Origin: Streptomyces niger
Lineage (GTDB): Bacteria; Actinomycetota; Actinomycetes; Streptomycetales; Streptomycetaceae
NCBI RefSeq assembly: GCF_000718305.1
Contig: NZ_JOFQ01000017.1
Location: forward strand, 124,001 to 188,000
Direction: 5' to 3'
DNA length: 64,000 nucleotides
The notes below the pieces were generated by a model, which worked only from the letters and a program-made list of their open reading frames with translations, was not told the origin of the DNA and did not search any database. Each line of letters opens with the position of its first letter. The stretch's first letter is position 1. Made by a program: the position numbers and the translations under genes. This document shows, one piece after another, positions 45,928-54,330 of the stretch.

Positions 45928-47148
45928 TCAGGGGTGATGCACGCGGTAACCGCACACGAGGAAGACGACGGCCCGCTCCCGCTCCACCCATACGGAGGTG
46001 TCCAGCTCGACGGACTGCAGCAGCGCGCACTCCACTTCGTAGCCCCCGTCGGCCAGTGCGCGGCCGAGCGCCTCGGCCTCGTCGCGGGTGGCGGCGTGGG
46101 TGACGATGCGTTCGGGGCGGCGCGCCGCGCAGGCGGTGACGACGGCCGTGCCGCCGCCTCCGATGCGGACGACGTCCGGCTCGGGCAGGTCTTCGAGCAC
46201 CTGGGGCGCCCGGCCGTGCACGACCTGGAGCTGTACGCCGTACCTGCGGGCCACGGCCGTCGTACGGGCGCAGGCGTCCTCGTCGGCGTCGACGGCGATG
46301 ACGGCCGCGCCGAAGCGGGCGGCCTCCACGGCGGCGGCGCCGGAACCGGAGCCGATGTCCCAGACCAGGTCGCCGACGGCGGGTCCGAGGCGGGCGAGCT
46401 GGGCGGTGCGTAGCTGGCCGGACTCGCCTTCGGAGAGGCCGCCACCGTACGCGCTGTCGGAGAGGCCCCAGCCGCGGGGGCCGGTGGGGTAGCCGACCTC
46501 GTGGCCGGCGAGCCAGCCCGTGCCCTGGGTGGCGGCGCTGCCGGCCGGCCCGCCCACCACGATGACGACGTTGGGGTCGCGCCATACGTGGTCGGCGGCC
46601 TTGTCGGACGTGAGGACGGTCACCTGCTCCTGGGTGGTGCCCAGTGCCTCGCAGATGACGAAGGTGCGGTGCACGTCGCGCAGCAGGAGGGCCAGTTCGG
46701 CGGGGCCCGCGCCGGGCGAGGTGAGGACGGCGACCTTGGTGTGGGCGCGGCAGACGTTGACGGCGCGCCGCAGGTCGCGGCTGTGGGCGACGACGATCTG
46801 GGCGTCGTCCCAGGGCATGCCGGCGCGGGCGAAGGCGGCGGCGACGGAGGAGACGGCCGGGACGACCTCGACTTCGAGGCCGTGTTCGGGGGCGCGCAGG
46901 GTGCGGACGACGCCGAAGAAGCCGGGGTCGCCGTCGGCGAGGACGACGGCGGTGCCGCGGTGCTGGGCGATCCGGCGGGCCGCCAGTTCGACACTGCCGA
47001 GTCTGATGCGTTCGGCGGCGGGCGGCACTTCTTTGAGCGCCAGGTGGTGGGCGGCGCCGGCCACCAGGGTCGCCGCGCTCAGTGCGGAGCGTGCGGCGGC
47101 GGTCAGAGGCGAGCCGTCCCACCCGATCACGGTGACGCGGTCGGCCAT
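45928..47148 (-). CDS. cobL: Precorrin-6Y C5,15-methyltransferase (decarboxylating) CobL (CbiE-CbiT)
   Basis: 406 residues. CbiE-type tetrapyrrole methylase in the first half (VTVIGWDGSPLT, VLADGDPGFFGVVRTL, VVPAVSSVAAAFARAGMPWDDAQ) and a CbiT Rossmann SAM domain in the second (VWDIGSGSGAAAVEAARF, VVRIGGGGT). It methylates C5 and C15 and decarboxylates the C12 acetate in cobalamin synthesis. The ATG at 47148 follows GGGAG. 240 nt upstream of cobT on the same strand. Confidence 0.93.
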   Translation of the reverse strand: MADRVTVIGWDGSPLTAAARSALSAATLVAGAAHHLALKEVPPAAERIRLGSVELAARRIAQHRGTAVVLADGDPGFFGVVRTLRAPEHGLEVEVVPAVSSVAAAFARAGMPWDDAQIVVAHSRDLRRAVNVCRAHTKVAVLTSPGAGPAELALLLRDVHRTFVICEALGTTQEQVTVLTSDKAADHVWRDPNVVIVVGGPAGSAATQGTGWLAGHEVGYPTGPRGWGLSDSAYGGGLSEGESGQLRTAQLARLGPAVGDLVWDIGSGSGAAAVEAARFGAAVIAVDADEDACARTTAVARRYGVQLQVVHGRAPQVLEDLPEPDVVRIGGGGTAVVTACAARRPERIVTHAATRDEAEALGRALADGGYEVECALLQSVELDTSVWVERERAVVFLVCGYRVHHP

Positions 47149-47321
47149 CTGCAGCTGTCTCCCTGGTCTCGTCGTGCGGTTGTCCGTACGGCTGATCGTG
47201 CAGCCGTCCGTGCGGTCGGCCCGGCGGTGCGGGGGTGGATCAGGTGAGCGTACCCCGAGCGTCGGGCGGTGCCGCCGGGCGTGGGCGCCGGGGGCGCGGG
47301 CCCGGCTCGGTGGCCGGTTCC

Positions 47322-47957
47322 TCAGTTCCACTCCGGGTAGGCGAAGCCGCCGGCGTCGGCGGTCTGCTCGGGGAGACCGTCGAAGTCCTCGGGCAGCAGG
47401 CTCCAGACGATGAGGTCGGTGCGGATGTCGGTCCAGCCGCCGTCCTCGGTGCGGGAGCGGGCTATCCAGGCGTTGCGGAGGACGCCTTCGCTGATGCAGC
47501 CGAGCTTCTGGGCGACCTGTTGGGCCGCGGTGTTGCCGGCGGCGGTGCGGAGCTCCAGCCGCTCGAACTTCTGGTCGCGGAAGAGCCACTGGGCGACGGC
47601 CAGCGCGGATTCGCAGGCGTAACCCTCGCCGCGGGCCCAGGGCGCGGTGATGTAGGAGAGTTCGGCGCCGCGTATCCGCCAGTCGGGGCGGTCGATCCGG
47701 ACGGTGCCGACCAGGCGCTGGGTGAGGAATTCGGTGACGGCGAGGACGAGGCCGCGGCCGGAGGTGCGGACGGCGGGGGCGCCTTCGGTCACCCACTCCT
47801 CGGCGTGTGCCGTGGTGTACGGGAAGGGCTGCGCGGTCCAGGCGACGACGGCTTCGTCGTTCATCATGTCGCCGAGGGCGGGGACGTCCGTGTCCTCGAA
47901 GGGCCGCAGCACCAGACGCTCCGTGCTGATGGAGATGTCCGGAAAGGTGGATGTCAT
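47322..47957 (-). CDS. GNAT acetyltransferase (RimJ/RimL type)
   Basis: 211 residues. ISTERLVLRPFEDTDVPAL near residue 10 and WARGEGYACESALAVAQWLF near 125 are the RimJ-like N-terminus and acetyl-CoA loop; NTAAQQVAQKLGCISEGVLR is the closing helix. Likely N-acetylates a protein or small molecule. The ATG at 47957 gives MTSTFPDISI. Confidence 0.88.
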   Translation of the reverse strand: MTSTFPDISISTERLVLRPFEDTDVPALGDMMNDEAVVAWTAQPFPYTTAHAEEWVTEGAPAVRTSGRGLVLAVTEFLTQRLVGTVRIDRPDWRIRGAELSYITAPWARGEGYACESALAVAQWLFRDQKFERLELRTAAGNTAAQQVAQKLGCISEGVLRNAWIARSRTEDGGWTDIRTDLIVWSLLPEDFDGLPEQTADAGGFAYPEWN

Positions 47958-48097
47958 GCAGCCTGCTCCCACGCCGTGGACGTAGAGCTCCGCGAAGCGC
48001 CGTACGGCTTCGTGCAGCTCCGTGAATACGTTCGGGCTGTCCTGCCCGTCTTTGAGTGCACAAGCATGCAGCATCTGCCTGCGAATGTGCCAAGTAT

Positions 48098-48138
48098 GAC
48101 GGCCCGTATCTGCGCTGATAAGGCAGGTACGGGCCGTC
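48098..48138 (-). terminator. Terminator downstream of metQ
   Basis: 11-bp stem gacggcccgta (48098-48108) with 48128-48138 and a 19-nt loop, 17 nt after the metQ stop. Confidence 0.65.
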
Positions 48139-48154
48139 GTGAGCCGTGGCGGGG

Positions 48155-49006
48155 TCAGCTCGTCCTGCCGAAGGAGGGCAGCACGGAGCCGTCCTTGTAG
48201 TGCGTCTCGATGAACTTCTTGACCTGGTCGGAGTTGAGCAGCTTCGCGAGCTTCTGCACGCGCTCGTCGTTCTTCTTGCTCTTGTCGACGGCGAGGAAGT
48301 TGGCGTAGGGGCTGTTCTTGGCCGACTCCAGCGCAAGGGAGTCTTTCTTCGGGCTCAGCTTGCCGGCGATGGCGTAGTTGCCGTTGATCACTGCGGCGTC
48401 GTAGTCGGGCAGCGTCGGCGCCAGCGTCTCGGCCTTGGCCTCGGTGATCTTCAGGCCCTTCTTGTCACCGATGTCGTTCAGGCCGGGCACCGCGGGGGCG
48501 CCGGCCTTCAGCTCGATGACGCCCTCCTTGTCGAGCAGCTTCAGGGCGCGAGCCTGGTTGGGCGCGTCCGAGGGCACGCCGATGGTGTCGCCGGAACCCA
48601 GGTCGGAGAGGCTCTTGTGCTTCTTGGAGTACAGGCCCATCGGCTCGACGTGGACGTTGGCGACGGGCACGATGTCGCCGTCGTTCTTCTTGTTCCAGTC
48701 GTCGAGGAACTCCTTCGTCTGGAAGTAGTTCGCGTCGAGGGTGTTGTCCTTGGTGGCCGGGTTGATGAGCTGGTAGTCGTCGTAGATCTTGACGTCCAGC
48801 TTCAGCTTCTCCTTGGGCGCCAGGTCCTTCTTGACGTACTCCAGGATCTCGGCGTGCGGGACGGAGGTCGCGCCGACGACGAGCGGGCTGCTCGCGCTGT
48901 CGGAGCGGTCGACGTCCGGGTCGGAGGGCGCGCTGCAGGCGCCGAGGGCGAGGGTGAGCGCGGCGGCGGCCGCGACGGCGCCGGTGAGCTTGACGGTGTT
49001 GCGCAC
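48155..49006 (-). CDS. metQ: Methionine ABC transporter substrate-binding lipoprotein MetQ
   Basis: 283 residues from the GTG at 49006 (MRNTVKLTG), with AAGGAAGG 8 nt upstream. Signal peptide with lipobox LGAC, lipidated Cys at 24. NlpA-family features: VVGATSVPHAEILEYVKKDL, LDANYFQTKEFLDDWN, VHVEPMGLYSKKHKSLSDL, VPSDAPNQARAL. Captures D/L-methionine outside the membrane for MetNI. Last gene of metN-metI-metQ. Confidence 0.94.
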   Translation of the reverse strand: MRNTVKLTGAVAAAAALTLALGACSAPSDPDVDRSDSASSPLVVGATSVPHAEILEYVKKDLAPKEKLKLDVKIYDDYQLINPATKDNTLDANYFQTKEFLDDWNKKNDGDIVPVANVHVEPMGLYSKKHKSLSDLGSGDTIGVPSDAPNQARALKLLDKEGVIELKAGAPAVPGLNDIGDKKGLKITEAKAETLAPTLPDYDAAVINGNYAIAGKLSPKKDSLALESAKNSPYANFLAVDKSKKNDERVQKLAKLLNSDQVKKFIETHYKDGSVLPSFGRTS

Positions 49007-49073
49007 GAAGAGTGCCTTCCTTACAGGTGGTGTTCCGCCCGGCAAAGGGTCCGGGCTCCAGGGGGTCGGTGGC

Positions 49074-49856
49074 TCAGGCGGCCTCGTCCGCGGTCTCGCG
49101 GACCTTGGCCGTGTCGGCGCGGGCCTCGGGCTCGGGGTCCGGTGCCGCGGTGCGGGACTTCGGCGACTTCAGGAGGCGTACGGGGGCCGAGGCGCGGGAG
49201 CCGCGGGCGCTCAGCCGGCGGACCACCAGGTCACCGATCAGCTGGATGACGGTCACGATGATGACGATCAGTACCACGGTCACGCCCACGAAACGCATGT
49301 CGTTGCGCTGCTGGCCGTAGGTGATCGCGACGCTGCCCAGGCCGCCGGCGCCGACCGCGCCGGCCATCGCGGAGTAGCTGATGAGCGTGACGATCGTGTT
49401 GACGAGGCCGGCGATCAACGAGGGCAGCGCCTGCGGCAGCAGCACCTTGAAGATGATCGTCCAGGTGCCGCCGCCCATCGACTGGGCGGCCTCCACCAGA
49501 CCGCCGTCCACCTCGCGGACGGCCGTCTCGACCAGGCGGGCGAAGAAGGGGATCGCGCCGATCGCCAGCGGGACGACGGCGGCGCTGGGACCGCTGGCCG
49601 TGCCGATCAGGTACCGCGTGAAGGGGATCAGCGCGATGATCAGGATCAGGAAGGGGATCGAGCGGCCGATGTTGACGATCGCGCCGAGCACCTTGTTCAC
49701 CGGGGAGTTCTGCAGCTGCCTGCCCGGACCGGTGAGGACCAGCAGGATGCCGATCGGCAGGCCGCCGATGACGGCCCACACCGTGGACCACCAGACCATG
49801 AACAGGGTGTCCAGGGTCGCGATGGACAGCACGTCCCGCATCGCGTTCCAGCTCAC
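49074..49856 (-). CDS. metI: Methionine ABC transporter permease MetI
   Basis: 260 residues, about five TM helices. The MetN-coupling EAA loop is EAAQSMGGGTWTIIFKVLLP near residue 123. The last 55 residues are a hydrophilic tail. The GTG at 49856 overlaps the metN stop (GTGA) and has AAGGAGG upstream. Confidence 0.95.
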   Translation of the reverse strand: MSWNAMRDVLSIATLDTLFMVWWSTVWAVIGGLPIGILLVLTGPGRQLQNSPVNKVLGAIVNIGRSIPFLILIIALIPFTRYLIGTASGPSAAVVPLAIGAIPFFARLVETAVREVDGGLVEAAQSMGGGTWTIIFKVLLPQALPSLIAGLVNTIVTLISYSAMAGAVGAGGLGSVAITYGQQRNDMRFVGVTVVLIVIIVTVIQLIGDLVVRRLSARGSRASAPVRLLKSPKSRTAAPDPEPEARADTAKVRETADEAA

Positions 49857-50923
49857 TTCGCGACCTCCTTGGTCAGCACGGCCGCGGACGCCGCGTTCGG
49901 CGTGCCCCGCTCCACGACGTCCACCTGCAGGCCCTGCTCGCGCAGGAAGCCGATCGGTACGACGTTGTCCTCGAAGCGGCCGGGCAGCTCGATGCGCATC
50001 CGGCCGATCTGCTTGCCGGCCACGGTGTCCATGGCGGCGCCGAGGATCGACACGTCGACGTTGTAGGTCCGCGAGAGGGTGGAGATGACCGGCTCGGTGG
50101 CCGCCTCGCCGTGGAAGGTGACGTCCACGACGGTGCGGTCGTCGGCCGAGGCGTCGCCGGTGACCGGGAACAGTTCGGTGGCGAGCTCGGAGCCGGGGGT
50201 GGCCAGCAGCTCGGAGACGGTGCCCTGCTCGACGACGCGGCCGCCCTTCATGAGGGCAGCGGAGTCGCAGATGGACTTCACGACGTCCATCTCGTGCGTG
50301 ATGAGGAGGACGGTCAGGCCCAGCTGCCGGTTGAGGTCGCGCAGCAGCTGGAGGATGGAGCGGGTGGTCTCCGGGTCCAGGGCGCTGGTGGCCTCGTCGG
50401 AGAGCAGCACCTTCGGGTCGCCGGCGAGGGCGCGGGCGATGCCGACGCGCTGCTTCTGGCCGCCGGAGAGCTGGGCGGGGTACGCCTTGGCCTTGTCGGC
50501 GAGGCCGACCAGGTCCAGCAGCTCCAGCGCCTTGCGGCGGCGCTCGCGGCGGGAGACCTTCAGGATCTCCAGCGGGAACTCGATGTTGTCCTGGACGGTG
50601 CGCGAGGACAGCAGGTTGAAGTGCTGGAAGACCATGCCGATGTGGCTGCGCGCGGCCCGGAGCGCGGGGTTCGCCCGCTGGCCGCTGCCGGCGAGCGCGG
50701 TGAGGTCCTGGCCGGCCACGGTGACCGTGCCGGAGGTGGGGCGCTCCAGGAGGTTCACGCAGCGGATGAGCGTCGACTTGCCGGCGCCGCTCTGGCCGAT
50801 GACGCCGTACACCTCGCCCTCGCGGACGTGCAGGTCGACGCCGTCCAGCGCGGTGACCTCGCGGTCACCCGATCGGTAGACCTTGGTGAGGCCTGTTGTG
50901 GTGATCACAGGGATATCCGTCAC
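49853..50923 (-). CDS. metN: Methionine ABC transporter ATP-binding protein MetN
   Basis: 356 residues. Walker A GQSGAGKST, signature LSGGQKQR, Walker B VLLSDEATSALDPE, H-loop ITHEMDVV; the C-terminal NIL domain, which senses methionine for transinhibition, is visible as RTVVDVTFHGEAATEPVIS onward. The GTG at 50923 is taken as start; a second GTG at 50908 (MITTTGLTKV) is also possible and matches the family start better. A short hairpin (50936-50952) sits directly before the start, and a short uORF lies 240 nt upstream. Confidence 0.95.
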   Translation of the reverse strand: MTDIPVITTTGLTKVYRSGDREVTALDGVDLHVREGEVYGVIGQSGAGKSTLIRCVNLLERPTSGTVTVAGQDLTALAGSGQRANPALRAARSHIGMVFQHFNLLSSRTVQDNIEFPLEILKVSRRERRRKALELLDLVGLADKAKAYPAQLSGGQKQRVGIARALAGDPKVLLSDEATSALDPETTRSILQLLRDLNRQLGLTVLLITHEMDVVKSICDSAALMKGGRVVEQGTVSELLATPGSELATELFPVTGDASADDRTVVDVTFHGEAATEPVISTLSRTYNVDVSILGAAMDTVAGKQIGRMRIELPGRFEDNVVPIGFLREQGLQVDVVERGTPNAASAAVLTKEVAK

Positions 50924-51161
50924 GGTTGAGTGCTCGGCGGCTCGTCCGCCGGGCACGGGGCATTCATTGCGGGGTGCGGCATGGGGATCGCGGAGGCACG
51001 CGGGCGGCAGGGCGCCCGGGTCCGGGGTCCGGTGACGCGGGGCGGCCGGGGGGCTTGCGTACGGAGGCCCGGCGTACGGGAGGTACGGGGCGCGTCTGTA
51101 CGGGTCGTCCGGCGCATGGCAGCGGGTCTCGCTTCGGGGCGCGAGGCTCAGGCGGGGGCCC

Positions 51162-51248
51162 TCAGCGGTCACACATTCGACACATGCGACGAGCACCGGG
51201 CGCTTTGTGCGCCTCGGTCGCAGGGGTGCGGCAGCTCGTCGTGGTCAT
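51162..51248 (-). CDS. Putative leader peptide (uORF) of metNIQ, ending in a Met-Cys-rich motif
   Basis: 28 codons from the ATG at 51248 to TGA at 51162. It starts MTTTSCR and ends RRMCRMCDR, i.e. Met-Cys-Arg-Met-Cys close to the stop. No Shine-Dalgarno, but TTTACT (51256-51261) ends exactly 7 nt before ATG, so it could be leaderless. Leaderless cysteine-containing short ORFs act as amino-acid-responsive attenuators in mycobacteria. The placement before a methionine transporter suggests a similar device here. Unproven. Confidence 0.5.
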   Translation of the reverse strand: MTTTSCRTPATEAHKAPGARRMCRMCDR

Positions 51249-51255
51249 GATGGCC

Positions 51256-51286
51256 AGTAAACCAGACAGGCGTACGGACCGATCAA
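51256..51286 (-). promoter_or_regulatory. Putative metN leader promoter
   Basis: On the minus strand TTGATC (51286-51281) and TTTACT (51261-51256) are separated by 19 nt. Transcription would begin at or next to the uORF ATG at 51248. The -35 box lies within the left arm of the adjacent inverted repeat. Confidence 0.45.
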
Positions 51287-51322
51287 GCCTGTCCGGATTA
51301 CGGACGGGCCTGATCAGTCCGT
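51274..51322 (-). terminator. Large imperfect inverted repeat after the HAD gene
   Basis: Arms 51274-51295 and 51301-51322 are 22 nt each with three mismatches and a 5-nt loop. It begins 11 nt after the HAD stop and fits a terminator, but it also overlaps the metN-leader -35 box, so an operator role is possible. Confidence 0.55.
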
Positions 51323-51332
51323 GGACAGCGGC

Positions 51333-52006
51333 TCAGTCCGCTGTCGTGATCTCCACTCCGTCCGCCGTGGCCTGCGCGGACACCGCCGACAGGTCGGGGA
51401 CGATCACGTCGGCCACCAGTTCCTCGGCCGGGGCCGTTGTGGTCAACGCCACGGTCTTCGCGCCGGCCGCACGGCCCGCCGCGAGCCCGGCCGGCGCGTC
51501 CTCGAAGACGGCGCAGCGGGCCGGGTCGACGCCCAGGTGCCGGGCGGCGAGGAGGAACGGCTCGGGGTCGGGCTTGCCGCGGGTGATGTCGTCCGCGGTG
51601 ATCAGGTGCTTGGGGCGGATGCCGACGGCCGCGAGGCGGGCCTCGGCGAGCTTGCGGGTGGCGGAGGTGACCACGGCCCAGCGGTCGGCCGGATGGGGGT
51701 CCCCCCTGCTCCTTCAGAGCTTGGGGGAGAGTCCAGCAGCTCACGGGTACCGGGCAGCAGCACCACGCCGTCCGCGTCCTCGGTCTCCAGCTCCTCGATG
51801 CGGGCCAGCGCCTCCGGTATGCGCTCCGCGGGCAGCAGGTCGGCGACGATGTCGGCGGCGGGCCGGCCGTGCAGCTCGACGCGGGCGAACGCCTCGGTGA
51901 CGCCGTACTCCTCGGCCCACCGGCCCCAGCAGCGCCGCACCGAGTCCATGGAGGAGACGAGCGTGCCGTCGTTGTCGAACAGGAGGGCGTCAACCGAGAG
52001 CTTCAT
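51333..52006 (-). pseudogene. HAD-superfamily phosphatase (YfbT/GPP-like) disrupted by a small insertion
   Basis: Begins at the ATG at 52006 with the HAD nucleophile motif LLFDNDGTLVSS and the cap helix region. It reads VVLLPGTRELLDS and is then interrupted at 51693-51730. Beyond the insert the rest of the protein continues in another frame (WAVVTSATRKLAEARL, ITRGKPDPEPFLLAA, CAVFEDAPAGLAAGRAAGA). The span is 674 nt (3n+2); removing 38 nt restores one frame of 212 codons. The original frame runs out at 51602. A sequencing error cannot be excluded, but the insert has a structure of its own. Confidence 0.75.
51693..51730. repeat. 38-bp palindromic element inserted in the HAD gene
   Basis: A tccccc run with tgctc (left arm tcccccctgctc) faces gagcttggggga, leaving two mismatched positions and a 5-nt loop (cttca). 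The insert changes the reading frame. It resembles, from memory, short palindromes scattered in Streptomyces genomes, and shares the C-run/G-run design with the element at 25027-25057. Confidence 0.65.
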
Positions 52007-52156
52007 GGTCGCCGAGGGTACGCGGTACCGCAGGTGGCGTGCGGCGCAGGGCGCGAGGCCGGGCCCGCGCGCGGACTCGCCTCGGGGGCCGATTAAAGTC
52101 GAGGGCATGCCCCACAGCCCCGCCGCGCACTGCCGCGCCGCCGTGCGGAGGTCCCG

Positions 52157-52525
52157 GTGATCGACGCGCTGACGGTCACGGTCGGTGTGACCGCCCTCGT
52201 TCTCGCCGCCTGGTGCGGCTTCGCCGCGTACCGCGACGAGCCGACCAAGGACTGGCACTTCATCGGGATGGCCGTCGTCTCGCTGCTCGCCCTCGTGCAG
52301 CTGGTGGTCGCCGTTGTCCAGCTGGCGGGCGGCGCGAAGCCCGATGACGGTACGGCGATCTTCCTCGCCTATCTGATCGGCGCCGCGGCCTGCGTGCCCG
52401 CCGCCGGATTCCTGTCGCTGTCCGAGCGGACCCGCTGGGGCTCGGTGACCGTGGCGGCCGGCGGCGTGGTGCTGGCCGTGCTGGAGGTACGGCTGTACGA
52501 CATCTGGGGAGGCGGCCATGGCTGA
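52157..52525 (+). CDS. Four-TM membrane protein
   Basis: 122 residues from the GTG at 52157, behind GGAGG. Four hydrophobic segments (TVTVGVTALVLAAWCGFAAY, HFIGMAVVSLLALVQLVVAV, AIFLAYLIGAAACVPAAGFL, SVTVAAGGVVLAVLEVRL). Function unknown. Its last codons overlap the next gene by 8 nt, so the two are coupled. Confidence 0.85.
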   Translation: MIDALTVTVGVTALVLAAWCGFAAYRDEPTKDWHFIGMAVVSLLALVQLVVAVVQLAGGAKPDDGTAIFLAYLIGAAACVPAAGFLSLSERTRWGSVTVAAGGVVLAVLEVRLYDIWGGGHG

Positions 52526-52961
52526 GCCCGCGACGACCACCACGAAGCCCGCGCCCGCCAAGGGCGACCGTCTCTCGCTGGGCTCGGGCCCCGGCCGGCT
52601 GCTGGTCTGGCTGTACGGCGTCTTCACCGTCGGCGCCGCCTCGCGGGCCGCGTACCAGTTGATCGCCCAGTACGACAAGGCGCCGCTGTCGTACATCCTG
52701 TCGGCGGTCTCCGCCGTGGTGTACGCCGTCATCCTCTTCTCACTGGTGCGCGGCGGCGAGGCGGCACGCAGGGTGGGGCTGGTCTGCTGCTGCCTGGAGC
52801 TGCTGGGCGTGCTCGGCGTCGGCACCTGGACGCTGCTGGAGCCGTCCGCGTTCCCCGACGCCACGGTCTGGTCGGGCTACGGCTACGGCTACCTCTTCAT
52901 CCCCGTCTTCCTGCCGGTCACCGGACTGCTCTGGCTGCGCCGCGGCCGCCGCGCCGGCTGA
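52518..52961 (+). CDS. Four-TM membrane protein
   Basis: 147 residues, ATG at 52518 inside the end of the preceding gene. Hydrophilic N-terminus (about 25 residues), then four TM helices, with a CCC cluster in the third (VGLVCCCLELLGVLGVG) and a Tyr-rich loop (SGYGYGYLFIPVF) before the fourth. The coupled pair is probably one membrane complex. No known family recognised. Confidence 0.83.
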   Translation: MAEPATTTTKPAPAKGDRLSLGSGPGRLLVWLYGVFTVGAASRAAYQLIAQYDKAPLSYILSAVSAVVYAVILFSLVRGGEAARRVGLVCCCLELLGVLGVGTWTLLEPSAFPDATVWSGYGYGYLFIPVFLPVTGLLWLRRGRRAG

Positions 52962-52977
52962 CCCCCTCCGCTCACGG

Positions 52978-53019
52978 CCGCGGGCCCCGTACGTGCGGAT
53001 GCACGTACGGGGCCCGCGG
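52978..53019. terminator. Bidirectional terminator
   Basis: Perfect 19-bp stem (52978-52996 with 53001-53019) and a GGAT loop, between the membrane-protein pair and the converging GNAT gene. Confidence 0.85.
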
Positions 53020-53036
53020 CACTGCTGTGGGAAGGC

Positions 53037-53540
53037 TCAGGCGCTCGCGACGTATTTCTGCGCCGACGCGTCCTTCTCCAGCGTGATCAGGCTGAGCCGG
53101 CGGCTGACCTCTTCGGTGCCGACCTGGGCGTAACCGCGGCTGCGGTACAGCCGGAGGTTGCCCTCGCTGCGGTGGCCGGTGAGGAGGCGGAAGCGGGTGA
53201 CGCCGTGCTCGGCGGACAGCCGCTCCTCGACGGCGGACAGCAGGCGGCTGCCGAGCCCGTGCCGCTGCATCCGCGGATGCACGATCAGCTTGTCGATGCT
53301 GCCCACGCCGTCCGCGTCGACCGCGCCCCGCACCGAGCCGACGACCTCGTCGCCGAGGCGGGCGACCACCACGCAGCCGTCGCGCATCTCCGCACGCAAC
53401 TCATCGAACGTCTGCGTGAGCGGCTCGATCGAGTAGTCGTCGTACAGCGCGGCCTCGGACTGGTAGCACAGGTACTGCAGCTTGAGGATCTGCTCGGCGT
53501 CCGCGTCGGTCGCCGCAGAGATGGTCACGCTCATGCCCAT
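53037..53540 (-). CDS. GNAT acetyltransferase
   Basis: 167 residues from the ATG at 53540, 9 nt after GGGGAGG. Acetyl-CoA loop VHPRMQRHGLGSRLL near residue 90 and NLRLYRSRGYAQVGTE near 132. Small stand-alone GNAT, substrate unknown. It lies downstream of the sigma-factor gene on the same strand. Confidence 0.87.
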   Translation of the reverse strand: MGMSVTISAATDADAEQILKLQYLCYQSEAALYDDYSIEPLTQTFDELRAEMRDGCVVVARLGDEVVGSVRGAVDADGVGSIDKLIVHPRMQRHGLGSRLLSAVEERLSAEHGVTRFRLLTGHRSEGNLRLYRSRGYAQVGTEEVSRRLSLITLEKDASAQKYVASA

Positions 53541-53662
53541 GCGTGCTGGCCTCCCCTTTTCGGTTCGGTGAGCCCGGGCGCCATGAGGGTGAGGTGCGGC
53601 GCCCGGACGGATCTGCCCTGACTTGATGGCACCACGGGATGCGCGGCGCCGCCATGGCGGGG

Positions 53663-54190
53663 TCATCGCTCCTTTCCCCGGAGTTCAGGAACTCCAACCT
53701 CCGCCGTCAGCATTCTGCGCAGACATCCCAGACAACGGGAACGGAGCGGCCCCATGCTCCCCTGTGACATTCCCAACTCAGATGAGATCTCACGGTAGGT
53801 CGGATCCGTCCCGGACAACAGGGCGCGTAGCAACGCGGGGCAGCGACCGGGGAGTTGTCCGGCCACGGCGAGCAGCGCGCGGCGCCGCTCGGCATCGAGG
53901 ACGAGCGGTTCGGCGACGGCGTCGACCCGCGGCTGGGCGCCGGTCGGGTCGTAGGGGATCTCGCGGCGGGACCGCCGCAGGGCGCCGCGGGCCTCGGCCC
54001 GAACGGCCCGGCGCAGCCAGCGCGCGGGATCGGCCGGCGGACCGGCCGTTCGGGTGTACCGGAGCAGGCGCGCCCACACGTCCTGCTCGATGTCCTCGGC
54101 GTCGGCCCCGGCGGCGGGCGCCTCGGCCGCCGCCTCCGCGGTGAGGAGCGGGCGCAGCGCGGTGATCAGTTCGCGGTCGCGGTCCGTCAT
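53663..54190 (-). CDS. ECF-like RNA polymerase sigma factor
   Basis: 175 residues. Shortened sigma region 2 (ADAEDIEQDVWARLLRYTR, WLRRAVRAEARGALRRSRRE) and region 4 helix-turn-helix (YREISSELGMSQGSMGPLRSRCLGCLRRML). No anti-sigma gene is adjacent, so control must be by another route. Starts at the ATG at 54190; the upstream ribosome site is weak. Confidence 0.85.
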   Translation of the reverse strand: MTDRDRELITALRPLLTAEAAAEAPAAGADAEDIEQDVWARLLRYTRTAGPPADPARWLRRAVRAEARGALRRSRREIPYDPTGAQPRVDAVAEPLVLDAERRRALLAVAGQLPGRCPALLRALLSGTDPTYREISSELGMSQGSMGPLRSRCLGCLRRMLTAEVGVPELRGKER

Positions 54191-54330
54191 ACCTGCGCCG
54201 ACAGCGCCGCGCGGGCCCGTGGTTTCGCCGGGTCAACGCGGTCGTGCCCCGCGTGGGTGCACGGTGCGGCCGGGCGACGCGCGGGCCGGGGACACCACCC
54301 CGGGCCCGCCCGTCGCGCGCTCCGGGCCGG

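Larger units (their letters stand above)
50924..51332. other. 409-nt leader region of the metNIQ operon
   Basis: Contains, from upstream to downstream on the minus strand: an imperfect 22-bp hairpin (51274-51322), a promoter-like pair of boxes, a 28-codon uORF (51162-51248), about 240 nt of untranslated GC-rich sequence, and a cggcgg/ccgccg hairpin (50936-50952) next to the metN start. No SAM riboswitch core was recognised. Confidence 0.6.

Noticed and set aside
50924..51332. A SAM-type riboswitch upstream of metN
   Set aside because: I looked for the conserved cores of SAM riboswitches of actinobacteria and saw no matching set of helices or loop sequences. A covariance-model search could overturn this.
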